Notes: generated by a model from the letters alone, not told the origin. Positions 53,001 through 60,644 are shown, counted from the first letter of the stretch. The stretch is 64,000 nt of DNA from Arctopsyche grandis (GCF_051622035.1 NC_135357.1:35013691-35077690), one strand, 5' to 3'. A program made the numbers and translations.

Positions 53001-53723
53001 TATTTTTGCATTTAGACCTTGCTTACTTAGTATTTGGCATTTTCTTTTTTCATCATCATTGGATACAAATAATTTGTTTTCATTTATAAAAGTTAGACAC
53101 GATTCTAGACTGTTTGAGTATTTGATCCGCTTACACGACCAATTTCTGAAAGGTGCATACCTGATGATCGCACGAATTACATATAATCTGGGGAGTTCAT
53201 CTGTGCAACTTTTAACTGTGAAATTTTGAGTTTCAACATCGATTGCTAGACATCTGAAACTACTGTTGTTTTCAGATAAACCGTTGACTATATCCAACAA
53301 CAAAGGCTTCCCCATAGTTTGACGTTCATGATTCCAATTGAAGAAAATGCCTCCATCATAAGCACGTTTGTAATCGGTCCAGAACAATCCTCTCAAATTT
53401 TTATTATTCTGGTCGACCAATGTAGAAAAATTCAATGGATTTAGATTTATACTACGTTCAATATATCTATCGTCTTGTTTTCCAATTTTTATATATACAC
53501 AAACGTTTTCACCATTTTGCACCATTAATTTAAATTTTTCCGGACAGACGTGCATATAATCAAAAATAAATTCGTTCATACAGTATTTGTTCTCTCCATA
53601 GCCACCACTTTTTTTGGCATATATTGAATCATTCTGTGCAATTAGTTCAATTTTTTGGGCTTCTACCATTATTTTGATGTGATGTGAACACAAAATGAAG
53701 ATTGAAAACCACACAACTTCCAT
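24641..53723 (-). CDS. Double-module adhesion GPCR: ectodomain-GPS-ectodomain-GPS-7TM (13 exons, 1820 aa predicted)
   Basis: Exons, 5' to 3': 53723-52926, 52686-52589, 52237-51914, 51841-51639, 48210-48095, 48017-47696, 31118-29968, 29311-29223, 29079-28747, 28672-28470, 27790-27678, 27601-27277, 26028-24641. All have GT/AG sites and sum to 5463 nt with no internal stop. Exon 1 starts with a signal peptide (MEVVWFSIFILCSHHIKIMV) and a cysteine-containing ectodomain. The next five exons lead to a GAIN/GPS in exon 7. That exon continues straight into a second, closely similar ectodomain, whose own exons lead to a second GAIN/GPS and the class B2 seven-helix domain. Intron phases repeat exactly in the two modules. 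Family: adhesion GPCRs, plasma membrane, ligand unknown. The alternative is two genes, one without 7TM and one without signal peptide; the in-frame bridge favours one product. Confidence 0.72.
26245..26495 (-). mobile_element. hAT-type MITE, copy 2 (receptor intron)
   Basis: 251 bp, inverted relative to the copy at 1928. It shares CTACGACGCAGCGG, CACTAACTGATGGGTGCGGG and GCATGCGCCAAAAGGGAGAC. Bounded by the perfect 8-bp duplication GGTCTTTG (26237-26244 and 26496-26503). It lacks about 100 bp of interior present in copy 1. Confidence 0.82.
26857..27214. mobile_element. TIR element, family CGAAAACACACTGAGTGG, copy 1
   Basis: CGAAAACACACTGAGTGG at the left and its exact inverse CCACTCAGTGTGTTTTCG at the right. 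The interior has ACAAGTTTCTCC and CCGTTATCGATCA, shared with the element at 29434. Non-coding; target duplication not clear. Confidence 0.7.
27791..28469. other. Receptor intron, no further feature recognised
   Basis: An AT-rich intron between 27790 and 28470 with no repeat family I can name. Confidence 0.4.
29434..29842. mobile_element. TIR element, same family, diverged copy 2
   Basis: Inverted ends GCAGACACACAGAATCGTAC and GGCACGGTACC... in reverse (right side GTGCCACTCTGTGTGTCTGTGC). It shares CGACAAGTTTCTCC(C/T)ACA, CCGTTATCGATCA(T/C)TGT and AATATATCACCAA with copy 1. Lies in a receptor intron. Confidence 0.6.
29968..31118 (-). CDS. Bridge exon: GPS 1 fused in frame to the second ectodomain
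   Basis: 383 codons plus a 2-base split codon. The first part (AEIIVELHNLNKETISNNLA, CINWDTNLEDWSTEGCEM, CRCYYLTYYSLTNSN) is the counterpart of the GPS in the last exon. Where that exon goes on to TM1, this one passes into EHVKIIETGPEIIIAES and DYCMSYYNFEYTYVCPDKF, the counterpart of HHIKIM... and KYCMNEFIFDYMHVCPEKF in exon 1. So a breakpoint lies at about LTNSN/EHVKI. The donor GCC|GTGAGT is the same as that of exon 1. GPS 1 has Tyr where the cleavage His should be. Confidence 0.82.
31171..31660 (+). mobile_element. Retroposon (RTE-tail SINE-like), outermost layer of the nest
   Basis: Begins ACTAGCTGAACCTGGCGTGC, carries a (CCGTTC)n array at 31191-31271, and ends CCTATACGAGACAGACAGAC, then CATTCATTTTTAT. 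The AT-rich tail resumes at 42287-42301 after all nested insertions. This 3' end type (flushed with ACAGACAGACATTCATTTTTAT) is common on short retroposons of arthropods; the exact family is not certain. Confidence 0.5.
31191..31271. repeat. Hexamer minisatellite (CCGTTC/CCGTAA)n
   Basis: About thirteen hexamers of CCGTTC, CCGTTT and CCGTAA in the 5' part of the retroposon. Confidence 0.8.
32613..34268 (+). CDS. Jockey LINE ORF1 protein (551 aa, nucleic-acid-binding)
   Basis: A Pro/Thr/Gln-rich N-terminal half is followed at about residues 255-400 by a PRE_C2HC-like domain (IFLRLPSDYKAVQRKLNQ, VVIRGINPNYSESEVLAEL, FGQLVRIESLRRGDTVPQCH). Three zinc knuckles come next (CHRCQGFGHGSYNC, CIKCAGPHLTTDC, CTSCRGPHVSSYRGC). 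Such proteins coat the element RNA and help carry it to its target. The stop overlaps the ORF2 start as ATGA, suggesting stop-restart translation. Confidence 0.88.
   Translation: MGNPPQRDSRSDKDTNTQTQKQKKTITRDDFSELLEAFRTVKEENASLKKTIESILATHAAQRAADQAAHSAQLGNLASNMTQSQSMMTTKNMATSPQTSPKKKNGKRRMVSPPNTTRTQPQSPPHNSNRYAPLAELDSDPDFDSESNSNKMEVTATAKSPPASAAVPALTKTPAPQPEDYLFPVGIIRNRNVTQKRPTRDVPTQQAAPSAPSANTPQTPRTAQIRAPPQTTSPAHPSGNTVSDTPSQNVQRAKVAPIFLRLPSDYKAVQRKLNQHNYKFTAVYSENRVKISPLTIDDYRKITKLLQEQQFQFYAHPLTEDKPLKVVIRGINPNYSESEVLAELAKLGYKASKATVMKSRRDKRNMPMFTVETTRDEEGKKLFNLSSIFGQLVRIESLRRGDTVPQCHRCQGFGHGSYNCNVAPLCIKCAGPHLTTDCASTASTPTCTSCRGPHVSSYRGCPSNPNNKSRKNSSQPRNPNPSHPQPKKTNVPQYRHVDTNFPPLTPPTQQTNINTSWNPNQNQDLSNRMSKIEQSIESINAILIMLTRQKK
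34265..36940 (+). CDS. Jockey LINE ORF2: APE endonuclease and reverse transcriptase (891 aa)
   Basis: The APE-type endonuclease at residues 5-235 has the motifs YWNACS, NETWLKPG, AAGDLNAKHSRWNS and SSDHHPV. The reverse transcriptase at about 440-760 has SYRPISLLSSLSKILERI, FGFRPQHSAVHQIH, LDISKAFDKVWH, GVPQGSILGPTLFNLY and the catalytic YADDTAILA. The C-terminal LYKSIIRPQITYASPVW region follows. The segment AAKKASNKALKELPQKA is shorter than the KKAPGPDGI... motif usual just before the RT core, so a small internal deletion is likely and may cripple this copy. The frame is otherwise intact. Confidence 0.9.
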   Translation: MTCYLKIVYWNACSILCKRVEFEQFLLQHSIDIALVNETWLKPGNRLHFSNYTTYRNDRIGKAAGGTAIFIKHTIQHNLAPRPITTGIELTSVEVWTDTGTPLILHAVYNPPNQHLLTTDLDNIFNTNKATIAAGDLNAKHSRWNSRATNNNGKILLSYSQLSNPKVSVTAPDEPTRIPINFKGRPDILDIVLTQNFPGAQSLTVVNDLSSDHHPVILELTNTPVTINPILRSTISWEKFSTLLHHTVTYPHSIHTTQEIDSAINVLTDEIQSALEASTTTTPHSPLHPQALPPDIRDLIRLKNRARKAFQRNKDPILKQRMNRLQQDVKNALWQLRNDNWDTKLRALEDGHNGFWKLSKIFGSNGNRIDRIKVGDNFVYSTADKAEALADSLQDQFSLSNSNLQSDFCQMVESSVNSYLENPAPVPIVATSPLEVQNIIKSIAAKKASNKALKELPQKAIAALTAILNATNRICYFPSQWKLANVILIRKPYSNPSLATSYRPISLLSSLSKILERILISNLNSEIAKIDLLPKTQFGFRPQHSAVHQIHRVVETVIDGFDHNMSTGAIFLDISKAFDKVWHSGLLYKMIAANITPHSIRSIASFLRERRFQVKLKDRISTQRGISDGVPQGSILGPTLFNLYTHDIPTPTHRYTNIAQYADDTAILASSVGPKGVSLALQKYSDQLVAWYDKWLMKINPDKSQAIFFSRRKKRCKPAKPVIINDQPVNWTTSTRYLGVIIDRKLTWRPHITNAVRRARAVASKLYPLCKPNSKLSLKNKCLLYKSIIRPQITYASPVWAHTTISNTSILKLQTVQNKFLRAAGNYDWYTRNTIIHNDLNIDHLDKHVHKLAVNYFKSLGKIDNPLINSLGETKLTINQRPIDILKMGIG
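37525..41722 (+). mobile_element. BEL/Pao LTR retrotransposon, fossil, broken (gag-protease only), young
   Basis: Two 640-bp LTRs (37525-38164 and 41083-41722, TGTTCCGACC to GTCTGTACA) look the same by eye and are flanked by the 5-bp duplication AGCAG (37520-37524 and 41723-41727), the size Pao elements make. One frame, 38338-40638, encodes a Pao-type gag, zinc knuckles and an aspartic protease region. No reverse transcriptase, RNase H or integrase core was recognised, so it is broken and could only move with help. Matching LTRs imply a recent insertion. It sits inside the RTE LINE. Confidence 0.85.
42302..47523 (+). mobile_element. Gypsy LTR retrotransposon, 5.2 kb, looks whole, young
   Basis: LTRs of 297 bp (42302-42598 and 47227-47523, TGTAGCG to CTCTTCA) look identical by eye. 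The 5-bp duplication ATATT flanks them (42297-42301 and 47524-47528). A primer-binding-like site follows LTR 1 (TGGTGTCAGAAGTGGGAT) and a purine tract precedes LTR 2. Parts: gag frame 42622-43779 with a CCHC knuckle; pol frame 43776-47090 with protease, reverse transcriptase, RNase H and integrase in the Gypsy order. The frames overlap by a few bases, as in family members that use ribosomal frameshifting. No envelope gene. I saw no obvious break. It landed in the AT tail of the retroposon. Confidence 0.9.
47117..47187. repeat. 12-bp tandem repeat (GTAAATTAATGT)n in the Gypsy 3' region
   Basis: About five and a half copies between the end of pol and the purine tract. Confidence 0.8.
47696..53723 (-). 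CDS. Receptor module 1: signal peptide, ectodomain and GAIN exons 1-6
   Basis: Six exons with the same phases as 27277-29968. Exon 1 has conserved cysteines and the stretch NLRGLFWTDYKRAYDGG, FFNWN, SSFRCLAIDVETQNF and TVKSCTDELPRLYVIRA, which recalls the C-type-lectin-like pattern (W..., WN, C...C); this reading is tentative. Exon 3 carries CGDYWCVTDNGDKY, exon 4 NSNAYRLKHIYTNSSVVFRI, exon 5 the cysteine-rich CRPFECHNES, and exon 6 GAIN sequence KDDVQLLVDELN. Exon 6 ends in phase 1 (G then GTAAGT), matching the acceptor at 31118. The intron after exon 6 is 16.6 kb; the one after exon 4 is 3.4 kb. Both are filled with transposons. Confidence 0.82.
48983..49295. mobile_element. MITE related to the intron foldback and to the 54-kb element
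   Basis: Ends GCATCGAAAGTCGAAA and TTTCGACTTTCGATGC are inverted. The interior holds CGAAAGATCTTAAGTCGAAAG and GCATGGTAAACGGTAC (as at 5120-5150), then CCTCTTGTATCCTGC, TTAAGTAAGGCTGTACGAC and CCGCACGCCACTG (as at 55840-55913). Confidence 0.6.
49713..49866. other. Insert of about 154 bp between two copies of ATCGTATATAATAATT
   Basis: The 16-bp sequence ATCGTATATAATAATT occurs at 49697-49712 and again just after the insert at about 49867-49882. A long duplication like this is typical of LINE-driven insertion. The insert (GTGCTGCCCGTTAACCC to CACTTGGGCAGTGG) is GC-richer than the surroundings and has no poly-A. Origin unknown. Confidence 0.45.
49911..51074 (+). pseudogene. Jockey LINE 3' fragment
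   Basis: Equivalent to 36035-37250 of the Jockey element: HSIRSIASFLRERKFQVKLK, GVPQGSILGPTLFYLYTHDI, then a damaged ADDT box. A single-base gain in an A run near 50265-50272 shifts the frame. ORF tail KSLGKIDNPLINSL ends at 50804. 5' truncated; ends CCACTAC at the 3' side. Confidence 0.85.
52503..52548. mobile_element. 46-bp hAT mini-element
   Basis: CAGGGGCGTCA at the left and TGACGCCCCTG at the right enclose a G run. Flanks GATGTTTC and GATGCTTC match at 7 of 8, an 8-bp hAT-type duplication. One of the shortest element remnants here. Lies in the receptor intron between exons 2 and 3. Confidence 0.55.
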
Positions 53724-54033
53724 TTTTCACCTTTTTGTGGAACAGCTTAATTCTGTAATAAAAAAATAATAAATAATAAGACAGCTGTACAGCGGTATCT
53801 GACTGGTACGTCAGACTCGTTCCTCGAAAGCAAACAGAATGATGCGAATTAAAATAATGTAAAAATATACAATAATATGTACGTGAAATTGTCAATGATC
53901 ACATTCCTTACTGTTGAGAATTCTAAATGGAAGTGATGGATTTCCTATCAAATGAGTTATATCAACGGATGAGGGAAAATGAATCATTTAAGTGACCAAA
54001 AAGTGATCGGAATACATTACATACATACATATA
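53724..54033. other. Upstream region of the receptor gene
   Basis: AT-rich, presumed 5' UTR and promoter. No TATA box or known motif could be assigned with confidence. Confidence 0.35.
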
Positions 54034-55913
54034 TAGTGGCGTGCGGTGAAATTCTCTTTCTTTTTGTCGTACTGATAAGGATTGCAAAAATACCTGGAAT
54101 TTCCGATACCGGTATTATCGAAATAAAAAAAAATATAAATACTGGTATTACTGGTACTTTTGGTATTTTTTTTTTTTAATTAATTAATTTTCTATAAAAA
54201 ACAATATTGCTTCCGATATTCCGAACACCGCTTGCATGTTTCAACATGTTTATTGAAAAATACGCCAAACCCAAACATTCAAATACAGGATATTCGGGTA
54301 TAAAACTGTAGAGTAGGCACGTCCCAGGTATAAAGAATTATAATATTTCGTAGAAAGTAGTGTTTTTTGTGTTATTTTTGGTTTTTTTTTCTTTGCACTT
54401 TCAACTTATGTTTATATATTTTATTATTAATAATATTACATTTAAAACATTTAATAATATAGTGTGGCGTAGGCAAAAAGGAGCCGCCGTTTTAATTTGA
54501 TTCGAGGATTATCTCCCGCCTTAAGAGCAGTCGGGGGCTAACAATGAAGACCCCCGAATCAACTTAGTTGTCGGTAAGTGGTCGGTAACGCCACTCAGTC
54601 ACTTCCCGCTAGAGTTCTCAGAAATGGAAAACTCATTAATGATGTGATATGATTTTTGATGTTTCGTCGGTTTCTTCTTTTTTTTACAATATTGTTACGT
54701 ACGCCGTGGATTGAGCGAATTGTACTTAGACCAACGGATATCTGTTATCGGATTAACTAAATGCATGCACTTACTTCTAAAGATTATATCTGGACTCTAA
54801 GTGCATTTAGGCTAAACAATTACCGATATTAGTTATTTCTCAGAATCGCTACGGGAAGACCCAATGTCTTGGAAATACATATCCGAATACGTGACTATAC
54901 AACAGGTAAACAGATTAGGCGTCCTGAGAGATCTACCCTTTATAGGGCGGTACGTAGGCGATATAATTCATTCTGGACTGAGCAGTGACAATACGTGTAT
55001 CTCCTGAATCATCAACAAATGCTGTGAAACGACTGTTGGCCTTTTGACTTGGATCCTCCACCCACCCCTACGCAACAATATGTATTTAAAAAAGTTATAA
55101 ATTAATCACTCGAAGCTGGACAGAAAACCGAAATAACCGCTATTTTTTCCGGAATCGAAATTATGTAAACATACATATGTATGTGGGTATATGATTGCGT
55201 ATTTAACTTAATACCATTAAATAAAAAAATCCAAGGCGAGTATTCTGAGATCTATCGATCCAAAGCTGAACGTTCAATAATTTACACAAGCCACCGCTAT
55301 TTAGTCAATCGTTTTTGGATAATTTGCAACAAAAAAACAATCACACAAAATCACCACCAAACCTAGTTTGCAAGCGACCTGAATGCAACTAAATAAAATA
55401 TCATTTTTTTCGAAAAATTAGTTAAATGATATTTTCATCGGACCTCTATACCTTTCACTCTCTAAAAATTAAGTATTAATATTTAGTGAAATGGCGATAT
55501 ATGTAGTAACATTTCATATTCACTCCCATATTAAAAAAAAATCTTATATATATATAAATCTTAAAAATCTTGTATATACAAGACCATACGCAAGGGCAAA
55601 CCGCGTTCCATGCATTTAGCGTGTGGAGTGATAAATTAAAGATCGAAAACAATTAAAAAATGTACGAATTTGAAAAAAATCGATACTATCGGTATTTACT
55701 TTCTAATACCGGTTTTCGCAAGGGCTTATTTTCCTTCAAATACCGCTACTACCGATTTCGGTACTCTCGGTATTGCAATCCCTCACTCGTTCAGCCTTAC
55801 TTAATATGCGTGAGCAGGTTACAAGGGGAACAGCCTGTTCCTCTTGTATCCTGCTCGCGCACATTAAGTAAGGCTGTACGACAAAAAGAGAGAGAATTTA
55901 CCGCACGCCACTG
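54034..55913. mobile_element. 1.9-kb element with inverted ends (AGTGGCGTGCGG...CCGCACGCCACT)
   Basis: Left AGTGGCGTGCGGTGAAATTC and TTTTTGTCGTAC, right GTACGACAAAAAGAGAGAG and CCGCACGCCACTG. Inner inverted stretches continue with GGATTGCAAAAATACC and CCGATACCGG. No transposase seen. Non-coding centre with a solo LTR at 54693-55077. Class unresolved; flanks are microsatellite, so the target duplication cannot be read. Confidence 0.6.
54693..55077 (+). mobile_element. Solo LTR, fossil, inside the 1.9-kb element
   Basis: 385 bp from TGTTACGTACGCC to CCTACGCAACA, with the 4-bp duplication ATAT on both sides (54689-54692 and 55078-55081) and a TTTATAGGG box near 54940. No internal region. Confidence 0.68.
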
Positions 55914-56117
55914 GTTATATATGTATATGTATGTTCATATAAAAAAATTGAATGTGTCCACTCCTTTACATTTGAGGAACCCAAGAAGTATCAAAAAATC
56001 ACTTAATAACATACACATACACATGTTCAATGTACATGCATATATTTTACACACATATTGGCTGTAATATGAGGGAATCTAAATTCCATTATTAATGTAT
56101 GTATGTATGTATATCAC

Positions 56118-56357
56118 GGATCGGTGATTACATCCCAAATATGAATCACTACCAGGATAACCGCCGCTACGAAAATCGCGTGCGCGATTTCACTTCGCAC
56201 GAAAATTCGTCGCACAGGAAAATTGCCGTACAGAAAACTGCCCAAATATGCTCGGCAATTGCTTTTTTTACGGGATTTTTTTTATTATTATTTATTATTG
56301 AATTATTGGTGTAGTTATTCTGTAAGCGATTCACATTTGGGATGTAATCACCGAACC
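56118..56357. mobile_element. Hairpin MITE with the GG(T/A)TCGGTGATTAC terminus
   Basis: Left GGATCGGTGATTACATCCC and right GGGATGTAATCACCGAACC are inverted copies of about 19 bp. The termini match the Mutator-like family. The flanks are (GTAT)n-like, with ATGTATATC and ATGTATGTC matching at 8 of 9 if the start is shifted two bases. Confidence 0.65.
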
Positions 56358-56689
56358 ATGTATGTCACATGGAATGAATACACTCACATTACTTTTTAAT
56401 CATCGTATATTTTTTTTTGTACATTTATTACAATGTACTCCTGGTATTTGTAACGGGATAGATAACAATTAATCTTGTTTATTATTGCTGTATATAATAT
56501 TCAGATGTATGTACATGAACATAATGTCACACTAGATTAAAATTTATCATTCCTGAAATATTCATATACAATGTTGCTATTTAGCATACTAGTTTTTTTA
56601 TTATTATTTTCGTGGAAATTTTATAATCTTAATTAACAAATAAAAATATATTTTTGTACTAGGAATAACACACCTCCATAGTTGCTGAA

Positions 56690-57402
56690 CATGCGATAAT
56701 CTTTAGCATGCTCACCAACTATAATTTAGAATTAGCTAGATGTTTTAATAATTACGTAGCTAGAAATAGGTATATGCATAATCATAAAATAAGAAATAGA
56801 AATAAATTAATTATAGGTAAAGCTAAGAAAACAAGAACTCCAGAAGGTGCTTTTAACGGGGGTGTTCAAATCTATAATGCCCTTCCTGAAAACATTAGAG
56901 GTTCTAATGACATTAGTGCTTTCTTGAAGGGTGTTAATTAATGGATGTGGAAGATGTAACTGTGTACATTAGTTAAAATGCATATGTACGATATATTATA
57001 TTAGTCAGGGCTACCCTAAGAGGCGATTTGAGGGTGCAGAACACCCTGTCGCCGAAGCCCCAAAGGGCGCCAAGCTCCACGAAAAAAAATTATATATGTT
57101 CATTTTATATGTCAAAAATTATATACATATGTCAAAAAGAATATGTTCCATAGTCATTTGGTACAATTATTTTTAAGTAGAATTAATGTACATAGTAAGT
57201 CATATGTTGCAAAAAGCTGATATAGTGATGCCTACAATATTAGAAATGCTTTGTTTGATTTTTTCATTTTATTATTTTTAATTTTTTTGCGGGGGGGGTG
57301 CAAATTTTGGATGTGCACCTAGGCGCCAACTACTCTTAGAGTGGCCCTTATTATAGTTTGTTATGTTGGTTGTATGTTTTTACTATCAATTTCTATTAAA
57401 TA
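56690..57402 (+). pseudogene. LINE 3' tail fragment
   Basis: 56708-56941 reads NYNLELARCFNNYVARNRYM, then FNGGVQIYNALPENI and SAFLKGVN, the C-terminal end of a CR1-like LINE ORF2 protein (the Y/W-N-x-LP-x-x-I motif is typical). The 3' UTR continues to about 57402 with an A-rich end and is interrupted by the element at 57008. Confidence 0.6.
57008..57347. mobile_element. hAT-like MITE in the LINE tail
   Basis: CAGGGCTACCCTAAGAGGCG at the left and an inverted counterpart CTCTTAGAGTGGCCCTT at the right; second-tier match GTGCA...GGCGCC. Flanks ATATTAGT and ATTATAGT match at 6 of 8. Assignment to hAT is tentative. Confidence 0.5.
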
Positions 57403-57550
57403 AAAAAATAATAATACATCAATGTTAATTGACGGTAAATAAATAGGGGAAACGGCATAGTCGTTAGCCGCTTAAACTATTTCAATGAAATAAGTACATT
57501 CAAAAGTATAATTTTTAACAATAATTGAAACATCTATAGCAAAAACCCAT

Positions 57551-57862
57551 TTAAAAATATAAAAAAAATAATCTGAATTCAATTACTTCACTATTTAATT
57601 CACTCGCCGTTAATGATGATTCATTTGCAAAATCACGAGTAAAGGTATATCGATTAAGAAAAATAAAATCACCCATTTTCCCGATCTGCGAAGAATTTTT
57701 AGATGATTTATATTTATTTTTAATGAGTTGATACCCAAATAAATGTATTTCATTAATATTTTTGATATTTTTACCTAAATATATACACTTGATGTGATGA
57801 CTATTTAATGTGTGACAACTAACACTATGATGATTATTTAATATATGTAATAAAGGAAGCAC
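57551..57862 (-). other. Unassigned open frame (103 aa)
   Basis: MLPLLHILNNHHSVSCHTLN and onward, with no domain I recognise and low-complexity His/Asn content. A GGCAACACT motif lies upstream at 57936. An ATG at about 57889 opens a short frame (MRAISSSLALCFLYYIY) that stops before this one. I do not call it a gene. Confidence 0.2.
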
Positions 57863-57935
57863 AGAGCTAAAGACGATGAAATCGCTCGCATTTATTGTGA
57901 GAGGCGCGTAGAGCTTACGGCCAAATATTGAGTAC

Positions 57936-57945
57936 TGGCAACACT
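57936..57945. promoter_or_regulatory. Promoter-like TGGCAACACT without an assigned gene
   Basis: Same 10-mer as upstream of zinc-finger gene 1. It could mark the start of an unrecognised or lost gene, possibly linked to the zinc-finger relic at 58372. Confidence 0.25.
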
Positions 57946-58371
57946 AGCACTTTGACAGCCAGTATTTGAAAATTCGGTTGTATCTCTCGGCTGATTTGCA
58001 ACAAATTACCGGTAAACTCTGCAAAATACTATTCTATTCCTTAAATTTTAATCGATCCATCCATTTTTAAATCACTATTATAATCTAAATACAACATAAA
58101 TGTATTTCCCCAGAAACTTGCTAAAAAAAAAAATTTGCATCTTCATATTTGCCCCTCAATGCATGTAAGTCATTCACCTGTAGAAGACTACTCGATAATC
58201 ATCATCAAACAAGGAAAAGTCCAATTCACATCAAAACTGTTACAAAATGAAACATATTTCTCATACTAATATTACAAATTTTACTTTACTTTATACAAAG
58301 TATTAATATGTTAACTATTGTTTCCAGTTCTTTTCCTTATTGGAGCTATTTGGATTTGTTTGAAGCTATAA

Positions 58372-58470
58372 AGAATTCGAATGCAAGAGAAGTTCCATCC
58401 GTTGTATAATCTCAGGTCTCACATGGAAGAAACCCATACAAGTGCTGCATTTCAAAGGTTTCAAAGGTAT
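58372..58470 (+). pseudogene. Possible C2H2 zinc-finger relic
   Basis: The frame reads EKFHPLYNLRSHMEETHTSA, which fits the second half of a C2H2 finger (F-x5-L-x2-H-x4-H). The preceding FEC is in another frame. The splice-like TTTCCAG at about 58320 is upstream. Weak. Confidence 0.3.
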
Positions 58471-59272
58471 ATTTTGTTTGGATCAATTTTTTTATATATA
58501 TAGAATGTCACTTTATACTGTATTATCAGTACTGAATCCTATTTATTATTAATATTTAGTATTATTCCAGTGGTTGATTGAAAATTCTGCATAATGGCTA
58601 ACGTTGACTATCAATTGATTTCTCCGTAGCTATTTTAAGAGTAATTTACTGATTAACAGTTCCTCCTTCGATAAACTTACAGTCGGAATCTGTTTGTTTA
58701 AGATAAACAGATTCCGACAAAATTTAGATATATTCTATGTTATATTTCCAGATAACTAATTAAAAAGGAAGTGGAAACATTGATTTCTTTGTAGAAATGT
58801 CATCGTCATCTTCCAATTCTTCATAGCATAGTTGATTATTCATAAGTGATTAAGATTCCGGAGATCAGAGAATGTTGATGCACCCAAAAGTCACTCGAAT
58901 ACAGTTACTGTTCCTCATTGTGCCATTTAGCTGATTCTTACACTGTCAATTTCGAAGATTCGCCTCTTATCTTACGTTTTGGACTCGTTACAGTTCTAGT
59001 AAGACCCTATTGCTCCTCTGATCCGTGCCGTGTTGCTCCACGTATCTGATAATCATAATCACGACACCGAGGAACAACGCGTCATCATTTTAAATCTTAC
59101 ATATTTAGTATAATTCTTTTGGGTTACTTTTTATTTATGTATTTAAAAATACTTGGGAGAGCCGATAGAAGCTATTTGTCAATTATAATAACAATAAATA
59201 ATGACTAGAGGAAGTCTAAATTAAAATACAATAAGAATAAACTACAAAAACATATTAATTTTTAGTTTATTT
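58471..59272. other. Intergenic with one perfect hairpin
   Basis: Arms GTCGGAATCTGTTT (58682-58695) and AAACAGATTCCGAC (58705-58718) with a 9-base loop. No gene or repeat family was recognised in the rest. Confidence 0.4.
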
Positions 59273-59775
59273 CAGGGCTGTTGAGTCCGCAGTCATATAA
59301 AATCTCCCGACTCTGTCTCCTTTTCATTATTTTCTTAAATGAATAGTATTACGGTATGTGTCGACTGACTATAATCTCCCATTTTATTGAAGTAAATCCA
59401 CCAATGAATTCAAATTTAATAATCTCTCTATGAAAGTATTGAATTTCAATTACATTATAATGAAAATTGTTGAATGGAACGTACATATTATGTTGTGGCC
59501 AAAATCTATTGATTCCTCCGACTTACTTATTTTTATTCTCATTTTTTGTATGAAATTCATAAACATACGTACAGTATGAATATATGTATTTATTTACTTG
59601 TTATTTATACCCATTTGATTAGCAATAATTCAATTTTTATTGAATTTTTTATATTTTGAAAATCGCCATTTTTATTACTAGCAATATTTATACATTGGCA
59701 AGAAAAGTCTATCTTACTGAAATCGTTCAAGTTGGAGTCAGAGTCGGTCAATTTTGATCTGACTCCACAGCCCTG
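59273..59775. mobile_element. hAT non-autonomous element, copy 2
   Basis: CAGGGCTGTTGAGTCCG to GACTCCACAGCCCTG, with body sequence collinear with 22787-23366 (TATTGAAGTAAAT, GATTCCTCCG, TACATTGGCAAGAAAAG, AAATCGTTCAAGTT). Flanks are only partly matched. Confidence 0.72.
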
Positions 59776-60644
59776 GTTTTTACAAGGTTTTTCTTAGTTT
59801 AATTTCATATATTAGGTTTATGTTACTCATTTATTTGAGGAAATTAAAAAATAATAATTTTCTATTTATTTATTTATTGTAAGAAATATATCTTTGTAGT
59901 GTTACAGGGACGAATAGAGATGGTATAAAAATAGCAGTAAATATAAACGAGATTAATTTACAAGTCTCGAAGTGCTATCACAAGTAAAGTTCAATATAAC
60001 TGACACGAGTATACAATAAGAGTGATAAGTTTAACCAATCACAGAAGTTTGATGAAACAATTAAGATACAAAGCAGCATCTGTGTGTAAGACAGTTTTAT
60101 TATTTGATTTATGTATAGCCCTTGAGAGTTATCGAGACATTGTTGAGTAGATACACATAATGATAATAATATTTGAGGGTTACACATGTCGTGAGACAAA
60201 GTGCAGCTCTAGAAAGAAAAGATTATTAAAAATAACACTGGATTTCAACGGGTCATGACTGTATCGTCTTATATAACAATCGTATTAGAAACTCATATAA
60301 ATTATAGTAGCTCAGAAGTTGATAGAATTGAACAGAATATGTGAAGCAATAAAGATATTGAAAATCTAATAAATAATGAGAAATAACTTTAAGAGATACA
60401 CATCATAAGTAGTTGAAAATGAAACGGATGTTCAAACTTGAGGTTAAAGAGTATTATACATAAATATGTACATACATATGTAGGTTGTAAGATCATACCA
60501 CATAACAGTAGTTTTGAGTTTGACAGCTCAGGTGAATCATAGGTGATTTATAATTTTGTAAACTTATGAGATTGATTAGATGTCTCTTCAATGTGGAGAT
60601 TTATTATTTTCAATCTCGTATAATATGAAAGCATTTTTGAAACC
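59776..60644. other. Intergenic, nothing recognised
   Basis: AT-rich DNA without a convincing frame or repeat. Confidence 0.4.

Noticed and set aside
47696-53723. Treating module 1 as a complete separate receptor gene
   Set aside because: No 7TM exon for it exists in the window; its phase-1 donor at 47696 matches the acceptor at 31118, whose exon then runs into module 2.
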